Translations under genes and position numbers: made by a program
Shown here: positions 8,515 to 17,333 of the stretch, piece after piece
How the letters are laid out: each line of letters begins with the position of its first letter
How positions within the stretch are numbered: the first letter of the stretch is position 1
The notes under the pieces: generated by a model
Seen by the model: only the letters and a program-made list of their open reading frames with translations
The model's database searches: none
Told to the model about the DNA's origin: nothing
Source: a bacterium
Lineage (GTDB): Bacteria; JAHJDO01
Assembly: GCA_030652805.1 (NCBI GenBank)
Contig: JAUSPT010000041.1
Span: forward strand, 1 to 50,289
Length of the DNA stretch: 50,289 nucleotides
Direction: 5' to 3'

Positions 8515-9678
8515 TTATATAGCTATCTTTTTTCCAGTTTTATTTGACTCCAGTGCTGCCGTCAAGACTTTATGACTCAGGGCGGTTTCTTCCGGCATTA
8601 CATTTTTAAAAGAATGGTCAGAGCCTCCTTCTTTAAATTCATACACAAACGCCCCTAACATCTGTTGAAAAGCATCTGAAAAACCAAATTCAAAAATCCC
8701 GCCAGTAATCGATGGTATTACTGACTGAGATCCTGTATCAATACGTGTCCATCCTTGTTCTTTGCCTTTGGTCTCTAAAAAATAAAAAGCCTTAGGATCG
8801 TGAGTTGTAAATTTTGCCGAACCTTCAGTGCCGTAGACCTCTATAAACCATGTATTTGTTGCGCCAGGAGCCATACGCTTGGTTTCAAGGATAAGTGTAA
8901 AATCTTTTCCGTGATCAGGATCAGCGCATTTGCAGGTAAGCACAGCATTATCCCATGTTTGACAGGTGGCAAATCCTCCTTTTCCATCAGGCCTCGTTTC
9001 AGCTATATTTAATAAATCAGCATACACTGTTTTTGGTATCCATCCCATACGAAAAGGAATATGCTGGGTATGCATTCCCAGATCGCCCATGCATCCATAT
9101 TCTCCATTAATTTCTATCATCCGCTTCCAATTGACTGGTTTATCAAGATCCATGTCACTGGAATGGTGGAAACCACTTTTGACCTCCATAAGCCTGCCAT
9201 ATCTTTTCTCCTGTATCCACTTAATTATCTTCTGTGCCCCTGGAAAATAGGGAAATTGGGAGTTGCACCGGACAATTATGTCGGGATTTTCTTGTATAAC
9301 TTTTAAAATATTGTCATTGGCTCTTTTATCAATACCAAATGGCTTTTCTCCGAGCAAATGCTTTCCTGCCTTAATAATATCAATGTACATCCTTTCGTGA
9401 AGATTATGAGGGACAGCACAATATACGGCATCAATTTTATCGGATTTAATTAATTCCCGGTAATCATCGGTATCTATTTTAATGGTCGGGAAATTGTCCA
9501 AAAACCATTTTCCCGTTTCCTTATTGTATTTATCACAAATACCTGTGATAACCGGTGCAGGTCCATCATAAAGCAGATGACACCAGCGGGCAATACTGCT
9601 GCCTAACTCCCGTCCCATTAAGCCAAGACCGATAACACCAAATCGTATTTTTTTTCTGTTTTTCTTATATTTTCCCAT
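8515..9678 (-). CDS. Gfo/Idh/MocA-family oxidoreductase
   Basis: NAD(P)-dependent dehydrogenase acting on sugars or inositols. An N-terminal Rossmann fold (FGVIGLGLMGRE) is followed by the family catalytic motif EKPFG with its lysine (GKHLLGEKPFG) and a C-terminal alpha/beta domain. The frame extends to 9741, but I start at ATG 9678 (MGKYKKNRKK): it has an AAGGA upstream and lies at the normal distance before the Rossmann glycines. This start overlaps the cupin gene end by 14 bases. The family includes myo-inositol dehydrogenases and amino-sugar oxidoreductases, which fits the ring-opening enzymes beside it. Confidence 0.9.
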   Translation of the reverse strand: MGKYKKNRKKIRFGVIGLGLMGRELGSSIARWCHLLYDGPAPVITGICDKYNKETGKWFLDNFPTIKIDTDDYRELIKSDKIDAVYCAVPHNLHERMYIDIIKAGKHLLGEKPFGIDKRANDNILKVIQENPDIIVRCNSQFPYFPGAQKIIKWIQEKRYGRLMEVKSGFHHSSDMDLDKPVNWKRMIEINGEYGCMGDLGMHTQHIPFRMGWIPKTVYADLLNIAETRPDGKGGFATCQTWDNAVLTCKCADPDHGKDFTLILETKRMAPGATNTWFIEVYGTEGSAKFTTHDPKAFYFLETKGKEQGWTRIDTGSQSVIPSITGGIFEFGFSDAFQQMLGAFVYEFKEGGSDHSFKNVMPEETALSHKVLTAALESNKTGKKIAI

Positions 9679-10144
9679 CTTTACCAATCCTTTTGTTTTT
9701 AAAAATACTGTCTCCTGGAATGCATGGTTTAGAAGCTTCAAGAATTAGACTGTTCCCCTCTCCTGTAAAAGAATGAACTATTCCCTGATTCATTGCAAAA
9801 GTATCTCCTTCTTCCATCAAAAATTCTTTCTCCGCAGTTTTCATTGAAACTTTACCTTTAACGATAAAGAAAGTTTCATGTTTAAAATTATGGTGATGAG
9901 CAGGGCAGGTTTGTCCATCAAAGAGAAATAAAAATTTTCCACAATATCCCTCTTTCTCTTCATTAGCTATCCAGAACTCAATAAGACCTGTTCTGCAAAA
10001 ATCACTTAATCCAAAATCTAAGACAAGAGGATCTACATCGGGCATTTTTATTTCCCACTTTTCAAGAACAGTATAACATCTCTTTAACGCATCCTTTTTC
10101 TCTTTGCCGGACAGTTCAAAAGTCTTTGTCCACTTATTTTCCAT
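9665..10144 (-). CDS. Single-domain cupin, possible sugar isomerase
   Basis: A 159-residue cupin. Motif 1 is CPAHHHNFKHETFFIVKG, giving metal ligands among H83-H85, E90 and, in motif 2, H124 (GIVHSF). It resembles metal-dependent cupins such as D-lyxose ketol-isomerases more than regulators, as no HTH is present. I start it at ATG 10144, 10 bases after an AAGGAG inside the creatininase gene end (11-base overlap), rather than at the longer frame to 10237. In this cluster a ketose-aldose isomerase feeding the FGGY kinase is a reasonable guess; a dioxygenase role is not excluded. Confidence 0.75.
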   Translation of the reverse strand: MENKWTKTFELSGKEKKDALKRCYTVLEKWEIKMPDVDPLVLDFGLSDFCRTGLIEFWIANEEKEGYCGKFLFLFDGQTCPAHHHNFKHETFFIVKGKVSMKTAEKEFLMEEGDTFAMNQGIVHSFTGEGNSLILEASKPCIPGDSIFKNKRIGKDGKI

Positions 10145-10895
10145 TTTTATAAAACTCCTTAATAAATTTCTGATAATTGTTAATAATTGCCTGCATAATC
10201 TTTTTTCCGGTTTCCTTTGTTGCTTTTGTTGGGTCACCGTAAATACCTGTTTTGCTTTTCTGTATTCCCCATGTAGACCAAAACACCTTGTCCGGATAGA
10301 ACTTGGAAGATACTGTTATCTTATCCTGCCCAGTCGCCTTTTTCATATCTACTAGATTTTCATTCAGATAAAGCATTAAAGATGTTTCGTATTCACCGCC
10401 ATGACAACTTCCTTTTGGACCGGCTTTGCTAATTTTCAAAAACTCTTCTTTTGCCATTAGCGAAGGATATGTAAGAGCCATATAGATATTATATGCATCG
10501 GCAACATTGCGCGTCACTACTCTTAATGCACCCGTATGATTTCCGTGAGCGCTAATAATTATAATCTTTTTAAAACCCATCTCAATGACGGAAGAACAGA
10601 TATCAAATACCATGTTGATAAATGTTTCTTGTTTTAATCTCATTGTTCCGGGCCATTTTGCTACACTTTTCATTGAATAACCGCTCCAAACAGCAGGCAT
10701 AATCAGTAAAGGAATCTTATTTTTTAGCGATTCTCCTATTCTTTTTGCCACTTCTTCAGCAATATAGGCATCGGTCTTTACCGGCAGATGTTTGCCGTGT
10801 TCTTCTATCTGACCAACTGGCAATATAATTAAGGCATTTTTTTTAATTAGTTCCTTTAATTCAGGCCATTTTTTGTCTGCAAAATAAATTGACAT
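10134..10895 (-). CDS. Creatininase-family hydrolase
   Basis: The metal-binding family signature PVGQIEEHGKHLPVKTDA (residues 26-43) and the later SAHGNHTGALRVV place it in the creatininase superfamily of binuclear zinc amidohydrolases (253 residues, normal length). Start chosen at ATG 10895 after AGAGGAGA. Members open cyclic substrates: creatinine, formamidopyrimidines, and, from memory, the keto-inositol hydrolase of the Thermotoga inositol pathway. Next to an inositol-dehydrogenase-like Gfo/Idh protein and an aminotransferase, ring opening of an oxidised cyclitol or lactam is the best working idea. The EE pair before HGKH is as in the family. Confidence 0.85.
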   Translation of the reverse strand: MSIYFADKKWPELKELIKKNALIILPVGQIEEHGKHLPVKTDAYIAEEVAKRIGESLKNKIPLLIMPAVWSGYSMKSVAKWPGTMRLKQETFINMVFDICSSVIEMGFKKIIIISAHGNHTGALRVVTRNVADAYNIYMALTYPSLMAKEEFLKISKAGPKGSCHGGEYETSLMLYLNENLVDMKKATGQDKITVSSKFYPDKVFWSTWGIQKSKTGIYGDPTKATKETGKKIMQAIINNYQKFIKEFYKNGK

Positions 10896-10980
10896 TTTGT
10901 CTCCTCTATTTAATTTAAACAATCCACGACTTTACCAGCACGAAGTTTTTCAATACACAACTCTGGCTCATTTTTGTCAT

Positions 10981-12009
10981 TTACTTCCTTTTAAACCTGT
11001 AACGAAGTACAGTATCTCTCATCGCATAGAAATTTTCCAGAGGCACAGCTTCGGTTATATTATGACTGGATGCGCAGATATATCCACCGCCAACAGCAAG
11101 TCTTTCAATGTGTTCAATTACATCCTTTTCTACGTCCTCCGGCGTTCCGAAGGCTAGAACGCCGGAAAGGTCAATGTTACCGTGCAAGGCAATCTTATTC
11201 CCATACATTTCCTTGATTTTATAGATATCTTGCTTGCCATCACAGGGCTCAATAGGGTTAAGTACATCTATTCCCATTTCTATAAAATCCGAGATTAGAG
11301 ACATCCCGTTCCCATCAAAATGGATGCTTACAGGAAGTTCTTTATTTTTTGCTAATTCAACTCTTTGGCGCAGGCCCGGGTATTCAAACTCCTCAATCAT
11401 TTCTCTTGAAAACATTGGACCTTCCTTGCTGCAAATTACAGACCCTACTTGTATCACATCTATGGGATAACTAAGTGCCAGTTCCAATTCGCTTATGCAG
11501 AAATCATTTACCATTTTCTGAAAATCATGAATGAATTCAGGATCAGTAATCATATACATATAGTAGTCTTGATAACCGATAGCAGTAGTAACAATAAATG
11601 CCGTCTGGTTGGGAGTATATATCAACCCAAGACCTGTCCCCTCGATACCTTCCAGTAATTCTTCAATAGATTTTTTAATAATGTCCAAACAGGGAAACTT
11701 TATCTGTTTCAAGTCTGCACGGGTCTTTATGGTACCGTCAACATATTGCTTCCGTCCCTGGGAATCAAAGACGTTCTTGCGGCCAAGTTCCCAGACGTTT
11801 GCCAGAAAAATCATGTCATTTCCACACTTCAAATTTAGCTCAATATAATCCTTAACCGGAAGTTCGTAAGAACGAAGGTTCATCGGAACAGGACGTCCCA
11901 AAATTTTGCTGACTACTGAAGATTCTATTTCGCTTTCCTGAAAACAAATCTCCTCTGATTCAATATGCTTCAGAGCGACAAGATAGCGATTTTTATCAGG
12001 TTTTCTCAA
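10981..12009 (-). CDS. Uroporphyrinogen decarboxylase-like protein (1)
   Basis: A UroD/MtaA-fold protein of 342 residues. The position of the MtaA zinc motif (HxC) is HFDGNG here (H230), so the zinc cysteine is missing, and the arginine-rich substrate motif of true heme-pathway UroD is not seen. Function is therefore unknown; related proteins recur in carbohydrate clusters of PVC bacteria. Translation probably starts at a TTG (12007-12009) after AGGCAGAGA. After the stop, the region to 10896 keeps an open frame (ending KLRAGKVVDCLN) that a one-base change in the AAAA run near the stop would join on; see findings. It lies in the DeoR-headed cluster. Confidence 0.8.
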   Translation of the reverse strand: MRKPDKNRYLVALKHIESEEICFQESEIESSVVSKILGRPVPMNLRSYELPVKDYIELNLKCGNDMIFLANVWELGRKNVFDSQGRKQYVDGTIKTRADLKQIKFPCLDIIKKSIEELLEGIEGTGLGLIYTPNQTAFIVTTAIGYQDYYMYMITDPEFIHDFQKMVNDFCISELELALSYPIDVIQVGSVICSKEGPMFSREMIEEFEYPGLRQRVELAKNKELPVSIHFDGNGMSLISDFIEMGIDVLNPIEPCDGKQDIYKIKEMYGNKIALHGNIDLSGVLAFGTPEDVEKDVIEHIERLAVGGGYICASSHNITEAVPLENFYAMRDTVLRYRFKRK

Positions 12010-12083
12010 TTTCTCTGCCTATTTTTTTGCTTCAAAAAGAAAATTCAATATTTCCAGAGACACTAATTTTAATAATTTACTGT

Positions 12084-13199
12084 TTATTTATTATCACTTT
12101 TAAATTGATTTTCTAAAATTTCTCTTACTAAACAAATTCTTAAAAAGTCCGTATCTGGGGGAACCTGGTCAGCTACTCCAAGAACAAACTTTGAACCTAA
12201 AGGGAAAGTTTGAATTACTTTCTTTAAATAATTCACAAAATAATCTTCAGAATAAACCCGTGAAAATAAAGCACCCGGCAGACACCCCCATATAATAATT
12301 TTATCATCTGCAATTTTTTTTATCTCTTCTAAGGTAAGGTCTCCTACTGGTGTTGGAGTTACTGCTTCTGCAAAATCAAAACCCGCCTTTATAATTGATG
12401 ATAAAGAGCCTTTTAATGTCCCATCATTATGTATGCCAACAAATTTGCCTGCTTTATGCAATTGTTCAATCCTTTTTTGCCAGTAAGGAAGATTATATTT
12501 TTCTATTAAATTTTCCCCGGTAACTTCACCAGAAAGATTATCAGGAAATTCAACTAATTTTGCAGGAGAATCGGCAATTATTTGGAAGATTTCATCATCA
12601 TCTTTTTCTAACTCAGTAATTGTTCGTTCCATTTCTTCTTTGCTATCGATAAGTAAAAAGATAGTTGTCTGCACTCCTGCCCAGCGGCTTAAAAGCGTTT
12701 GTAAAGGAGAAACGCAAATTGGTGCCAGGAGATCAGGCAATCCATATCCACCCCATAAAGCGTCAATGCGTCTAAAATCATCAAAACAGTGTGTTATCTT
12801 GCGATGAGAAAAAATATAACGCATAATTCTTAAATCTTCAGGCTTTTTAATATAATATTCTTTATAGGCGGTAGAAAAGGACTGGGGAAGATATTCTTTT
12901 ATACTGCTGAGTTCTCCTAAAGGTGTACATATGGTGGAAAGAGTTTTATTCCCTTCTTTTTTAACACTAGTCTTTATGCTTTCACCGAATTCCTCTTTCC
13001 ATACTGAAGGAGGATAAAGATAGATACCTGCACCTGTATCCTGATGAAGTTTTAAATAACCCTCTTCTCCTTCATATTCCTTAGGTAATTTTTGCATTGT
13101 TTTATGGCTTTCATACCAGTAAATCAAATCAGCATACCATGGAGTAATATCTGGCTTTTCTCCACTAAATACTGCTAACAACCTTTCTCTCTGATTCAT
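12084..13199 (-). CDS. Uroporphyrinogen decarboxylase-like protein (2)
   Basis: A second UroD-fold protein of 371 residues, preceded by AGGAGATTAGAAGG at its ATG. It opens with MNQRERLLAVFSGEKPD, the usual start of this family, and has HNDG where methyltransferase-type members have HxC, so it lacks that zinc site, like its neighbour. The two are clearly diverged, which suggests distinct or complementary roles (perhaps a heteromer) rather than a recent duplication. Decarboxylation or one-carbon transfer on a pathway intermediate is possible; no evidence decides it. 49 bases separate it from the aminotransferase upstream. Confidence 0.8.
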   Translation of the reverse strand: MNQRERLLAVFSGEKPDITPWYADLIYWYESHKTMQKLPKEYEGEEGYLKLHQDTGAGIYLYPPSVWKEEFGESIKTSVKKEGNKTLSTICTPLGELSSIKEYLPQSFSTAYKEYYIKKPEDLRIMRYIFSHRKITHCFDDFRRIDALWGGYGLPDLLAPICVSPLQTLLSRWAGVQTTIFLLIDSKEEMERTITELEKDDDEIFQIIADSPAKLVEFPDNLSGEVTGENLIEKYNLPYWQKRIEQLHKAGKFVGIHNDGTLKGSLSSIIKAGFDFAEAVTPTPVGDLTLEEIKKIADDKIIIWGCLPGALFSRVYSEDYFVNYLKKVIQTFPLGSKFVLGVADQVPPDTDFLRICLVREILENQFKSDNK

Positions 13200-13248
13200 C
13201 CTTCTAATCTCCTAAGATGTATTTCTCGTATTTTCCAGACTTCAGCTT

Positions 13249-14616
13249 TTAATATCCCAGTTCCTTCTCCACTTCAAAAATGGCTTCATCAATAATGTCC
13301 ATGCCCTTGAGAAGAACTTCATCTTCCATAATAATAGGAGGACTCATACGCAAGATATGTCCTGCTGGAATCCATGCAAGCCCTTTTCTAAAGGCTTTTT
13401 GATAAACCAGTTTTCCCGCTTCTTCAAAAGGTTCTTTGGTATTTTTATCCTTTACAAGCTCTATACCCATAAGACACCCCTTTGCCCGCACGTTACCCAC
13501 AATGGAACGCTCATCCTTCATCTTTTCCATACGTTTTAACGCTATTTTACCCAGATGCGTAGACTGTTCAAGCAGGTTTTCTTCTTCTATAACCTCAATA
13601 CATGCAAGTGCAGCTGCGCATGCCATCGGATTTCCTCCATAACTGCTGGAAGCTGAAATTGATTCAAATGATTCTTTGTAAGGTTCACGTACTGCTACAC
13701 ATGTTACTGGAAAACCATTGCCAAAACCTTTACCAAGCATTACTACATCCGGCACAACGTCCCAATGTTCAGTGCAAAGCCATTTCCCTGTACGCCCCAT
13801 ACTGGTGAGTACCTCATCGCACATTAGTAAGATTTTATGCTTATCACAAAATTTTCTCATTTTTGGAAAGAAATCATCAGGAGGTATTACTGAACCGCCC
13901 CAGCCTTGAATCGGTTCCAGAACAAAGGCGGCTACCTGATGCGCTGTACCTTTATCTAAATACTCTTCATAAAATTCAATATATCTATCAGTATCAATTG
14001 TCCCGTCATCCTTGGTCCAGTGAGGATGATATGGGTCAGGCCGCGGGACCATATGGAATCCCGGCGCTCTTGTAGGTCCGTACACTGCAGAACGAATGTG
14101 TCCCAATGATACGCCGCCATAAGTTTTTCCGTGATAATCATAGAAGCAGGAAATCATTTCATGCTGTTTAGTAGCAGCGCGGCATACACGCAATCCTGCT
14201 TCAACTGCTGTGGTTCCTGAATCGTACAATTGAAATCCGTTCAAATCGCCGGGCAAAATTTCTGCCAATTTTTCCATTAACTGTGTTTTTATCGGGGTGG
14301 TGAAATCATGCGCATTTTGAAGCGTACCTGCATATTTTTGGATGGCTTCTGTAATTTTTGGATGGCAATGTCCTAATGTGGTAACATAAATACCTGAGGA
14401 AAAATCTATGTATTTATTACCGTCTACATCTGTCAAAACACAACCTTTACCAGACTCAAAAACAACCGGAAAAAGTTTCACCTGACTGCTTAACCCTTTG
14501 AAATACTTTGTGCACCGCTCATGCCACTTTTTGGATTGAGGTCCAGGGGGAGTTACTTTTACATCAGGAACTTTACTTAAATCTATTTTTGCCCAGTCTT
14601 TATTGTACATTTCCAT
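13249..14616 (-). CDS. Class III PLP-dependent aminotransferase
   Basis: A 455-residue fold-type I enzyme of the GabT/ornithine aminotransferase/dialkylglycine decarboxylase group. Visible are GIYVTTLGHCHPKI near the N-terminus, FVLEPIQGWGG, LLMCDEVLTSMGRTG (PLP-binding aspartate), and VVMLGKGFGNGFP with the Schiff-base lysine. It moves an amino group between an omega-amine or amino sugar and a keto acid. GGAGG precedes the ATG. As the first gene after the DeoR regulator it probably acts early in the pathway, suggesting an amino-group-bearing substrate. Confidence 0.9.
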   Translation of the reverse strand: MEMYNKDWAKIDLSKVPDVKVTPPGPQSKKWHERCTKYFKGLSSQVKLFPVVFESGKGCVLTDVDGNKYIDFSSGIYVTTLGHCHPKITEAIQKYAGTLQNAHDFTTPIKTQLMEKLAEILPGDLNGFQLYDSGTTAVEAGLRVCRAATKQHEMISCFYDYHGKTYGGVSLGHIRSAVYGPTRAPGFHMVPRPDPYHPHWTKDDGTIDTDRYIEFYEEYLDKGTAHQVAAFVLEPIQGWGGSVIPPDDFFPKMRKFCDKHKILLMCDEVLTSMGRTGKWLCTEHWDVVPDVVMLGKGFGNGFPVTCVAVREPYKESFESISASSSYGGNPMACAAALACIEVIEEENLLEQSTHLGKIALKRMEKMKDERSIVGNVRAKGCLMGIELVKDKNTKEPFEEAGKLVYQKAFRKGLAWIPAGHILRMSPPIIMEDEVLLKGMDIIDEAIFEVEKELGY

Positions 14617-14643
14617 TTAATCCTCCAATTTATATTTCTAACG

Positions 14644-15411
14644 CTATACTGTTATTACTTCTACCCCGATTTTTCTTATCTTCTCTAGATATGTTTTATC
14701 AGCGTTCTTATCTGTTATTAATTTGTCTATATCCTTAATATCTACATATTTTGAAAACGAGTTTTTGCCAATCTTTGTATGATCTGTTACAACAATAACC
14801 TCAGTTGCAAGACGGCACATTAATTCTGTCATTTTCGCAGTATATATGTCTCCTGTGGTTACCCCTCCATCCACGCTCATTCCATCAGTTCCAAGAAGAG
14901 CTTTATCGGCACGAAAACTCTCTATGCCTTTTTCTGCAAGAGGTCCGCTTAAATCAAAACTCCCTGCTCTGCAATTACCACCCAATAGTATTGTACTTAT
15001 GTTACGAGAAGTTCTGAGCTCTAACATGACAAGTATAGAGTTTGTTACTACAGTTATATTGCTCCTGTTTTTAAGATTTCTTGCAATCTGCACTGTTGTA
15101 GTACCAGCATCAAGAAAAATCACGTCTCCACTTCTAACAAGTTCTGCTGCATACTTACCAATTGCCTCTTTTTCTTTAGGCATTTTTTTGACTTTATCTC
15201 TATACATAGTCTCCAGAAGTGTCTGTTCCAGCTTCACCGCTCCGCCATATGTCTTGGCAAGCAGGCCTTGTCCCTCCATTACTGAAAGGTCTCTTCTTAC
15301 CGTAACCTCTGATACTTCAAGTTTACCCGCAAGTTTTACAACCTCAATCTTGTTCTCTGCATTCAGGATATTCAGTATTATTTTTTTTCTTTCTGTAAAC
15401 TTAAGCCCCAT
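14644..15411 (-). CDS. DeoR-family transcriptional regulator
   Basis: A 255-residue repressor-type protein. The N-terminal winged helix contains VVKLAGKLEVSEVTVRRDLS and the family-typical GLLAKTYGGAV. The C-terminal DeoRC sugar-phosphate sensor shows IFLDAGTTTVQIARNL, TNSI and LLGTDGM. These proteins usually repress a sugar operon and release DNA when a phosphorylated intermediate accumulates, consistent with the FGGY kinase downstream. AAGGA lies before the ATG. A promoter and a tandem direct repeat lie just upstream, suggesting autoregulation. It heads the co-directional run down to 5254 or further. Confidence 0.92.
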   Translation of the reverse strand: MGLKFTERKKIILNILNAENKIEVVKLAGKLEVSEVTVRRDLSVMEGQGLLAKTYGGAVKLEQTLLETMYRDKVKKMPKEKEAIGKYAAELVRSGDVIFLDAGTTTVQIARNLKNRSNITVVTNSILVMLELRTSRNISTILLGGNCRAGSFDLSGPLAEKGIESFRADKALLGTDGMSVDGGVTTGDIYTAKMTELMCRLATEVIVVTDHTKIGKNSFSKYVDIKDIDKLITDKNADKTYLEKIRKIGVEVITV

Positions 15412-15433
15412 TTTTGTCCGTTTCCTTCTTAAA

Positions 15434-15465
15434 TATGATTATTTGCTTTTGATTATGATTATTTG
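15434..15465 (-). promoter_or_regulatory. Probable DeoR operator: tandem direct repeat
   Basis: The 12-base unit TATGATTATTTG (plus strand) occurs at 15434-15445 and again at 15454-15465, exactly 20 bases apart (about two helical turns), with a partial third GATTATGA between. The block overlaps the -10 region of the DeoR promoter and reaches to 23 bases from its start codon, where an autorepressor would bind. Confidence 0.55.
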
Positions 15466-15490
15466 TATCACATAACACAAATCTTGTCAA
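15462..15490 (-). promoter_or_regulatory. Promoter of the DeoR-headed cluster
   Basis: On the minus strand TTGACA (15485-15490 read in reverse) is followed after 17 bases by TACAAA (15462-15467). The -35 is perfect; the -10 matches 4 of 6. It lies in the 86-base gap after mnmG, so the cluster can be transcribed independently of mnmG. Confidence 0.5.
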
Positions 15491-15497
15491 AAAAAAT

Positions 15498-17333
15498 TTA
15501 CTTAGCTTTCTTCAGGAACACCATTAGAATCATGATCGCTGCAGGGGTTACGCCAGAAATGCGATTCGCCTGACCCAATGATACAGGCTGGAATTTTTCC
15601 AACTTTTCCTTAATCTCTTTTGATAATCCATGAACATCTGCGTAGTCTAAATCTATGGGAATCCTTATCCTCTCAAGATCCTTAAATTTCCTTATATCTC
15701 TGACCTGTCTCTGAATAAAACCGGCATATTTGACCTCTATCTCCATTTGAGTCAGCACATCATCAGGCAAGTCAATCTTGAAAGTATTAATGCTAACTTC
15801 CGGACGTCTGAGAAATTCCTCCAGAGAAATAGTTTTTTTAATAGAAGGAACAGTGGAAGGGCTTATTTTCTCTCTTCTTAAATATTTTAATCCCTGCTCA
15901 ATTTTTCTCTGCTTCTCAGTAGTTTTATCAAAATCATCCTTTGAAACAAGGCCTGCTTCATATCCAATTTTTCTTAACCGTAAATCTGCATTATCTTCAC
16001 GAATAACGAGGCGGTGCTCAACGCGCGAAGTAAACATCCTGTATGGCTCATTCGTACCCTTTGTTACAAGATCATCAAGCAGCACACCAATATAACTGGT
16101 AGAACGATCCAGTATAAGAGGAGCTTTTCCCTTCATTTTTAACACAGCATTTACTCCTGCAACCAATCCCTGTGCTGCAGCTTCCTCATATCCTGTAGTA
16201 CCATTAATCTGTCCTGCCAGATATAAATTACTAATTGGTTTTGTCTCCAGAGTAGGATAAACCTGTCTGGAATCGATAACATCATGCTCTATTCCATAAC
16301 CCATATGTGTGGGCTTTGCCTTTTCCAATCCTTTGATTGAGTGTAAAAAATCCATCTGAATATCTTCCGGCAGACTTGTAGCAAGCCCGTTAGGATAGAA
16401 TTCAAACGTATCCAATCCCTCCGGCTCAAGAAATATCTGGTGACGACTTTTATCAGCAAACTTTACTATTTTGTCTTCAATTGAAGGGCAGTATCGCACT
16501 CCTGTGCCATGAATTACACCGGTGAACAGAGGCGACTTACTCAGCCCGGAACGAATAATCTCATGCGTCCTTTGATTAGTATAGGTAAGATAGCAAGGGA
16601 CTTGCTTCCTGGTTATACGTCTTGTAGAAAAAGAAAACGGTATTGGCTTTTTATCTCCCTCCTGAATCTGGAGCCCTGAAAAATCAATTGTTCTTCCATC
16701 CAATCTTGGACAGGTTCCTGTTTTAAAACGAAGAAGTTTAAATCCTAAATCCTTTAAGGAATCCGAAAGTTTTGTTGCTGCTTTTTCTCCCATTCTGCCG
16801 CCTGGAAAATGTTTAAGCCCTACATGAAGCAGCCCATTCAAGAATGTGCCGGGAGTAATAACCACTGCTTTAGAGAGAATGTTCCCTGAACTGGTTTTCA
16901 CTCCGATAACAGACATATTTTTTACAACTAATCCTATAACCTGTCCCTCTGTTACATCCAGATTTTTCTGCTTATTTACAACGTTACTCATGTAAAACTT
17001 GTATTTTTTTCTATCTATTTGTGCGCGCGAGGAACGTACTGCAGGGCCTTTTGAAGAATTGAGCTGGCGAAACTGTATGCCTGCATAATCAGCAGCCTTT
17101 GCCATTTCACCGCCAAGAGCATCTATTTCCTTAACAAGCTGCCCCTTGCCTATTCCGCCAATTGCAGGATTGCAGGACATAAACCCAATATTATCTTTAT
17201 TCATTGTGATGAGTAATGTCTTCGCACCCATTCTCGCACTTGCCAGAGCCGCCTCGCACCCTGCATGTCCCGCACCAACAACAATCACATCATATTTCAT
17301 CTTTCTACGCCTATTTACTTTATTCGTTTTCAT
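15498..17333 (-). CDS. mnmG: tRNA uridine-5-carboxymethylaminomethyl modification enzyme MnmG
   Basis: With MnmE it modifies the wobble uridine (U34) of certain tRNAs. The FAD-binding dinucleotide fold DVIVVGAGHAGCEAA, the GidA motif NPAIGGIGKGQLVKEIDALGG, and the second signature GQINGTTGYEEAAAQGL are all present. At 611 residues it is near the family norm (about 620). The ATG at 17333 overlaps the exosortase stop (TAATG); an internal ATG at 17300 (MKYDVIVVG) matches the usual N-terminus and could be the true start. No mnmE is visible in the window. Its coupling to the exosortase pair is unusual. Confidence 0.95.
   Translation of the reverse strand: MKTNKVNRRRKMKYDVIVVGAGHAGCEAALASARMGAKTLLITMNKDNIGFMSCNPAIGGIGKGQLVKEIDALGGEMAKAADYAGIQFRQLNSSKGPAVRSSRAQIDRKKYKFYMSNVVNKQKNLDVTEGQVIGLVVKNMSVIGVKTSSGNILSKAVVITPGTFLNGLLHVGLKHFPGGRMGEKAATKLSDSLKDLGFKLLRFKTGTCPRLDGRTIDFSGLQIQEGDKKPIPFSFSTRRITRKQVPCYLTYTNQRTHEIIRSGLSKSPLFTGVIHGTGVRYCPSIEDKIVKFADKSRHQIFLEPEGLDTFEFYPNGLATSLPEDIQMDFLHSIKGLEKAKPTHMGYGIEHDVIDSRQVYPTLETKPISNLYLAGQINGTTGYEEAAAQGLVAGVNAVLKMKGKAPLILDRSTSYIGVLLDDLVTKGTNEPYRMFTSRVEHRLVIREDNADLRLRKIGYEAGLVSKDDFDKTTEKQRKIEQGLKYLRREKISPSTVPSIKKTISLEEFLRRPEVSINTFKIDLPDDVLTQMEIEVKYAGFIQRQVRDIRKFKDLERIRIPIDLDYADVHGLSKEIKEKLEKFQPVSLGQANRISGVTPAAIMILMVFLKKAK

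Noticed and set aside
14846-15475. Long plus-strand open frame (209 codons) opposite the DeoR gene
   Set aside because: It is the antisense shadow of a clear DeoR regulator; its serine/leucine-rich translation has no domain and no ribosome site.
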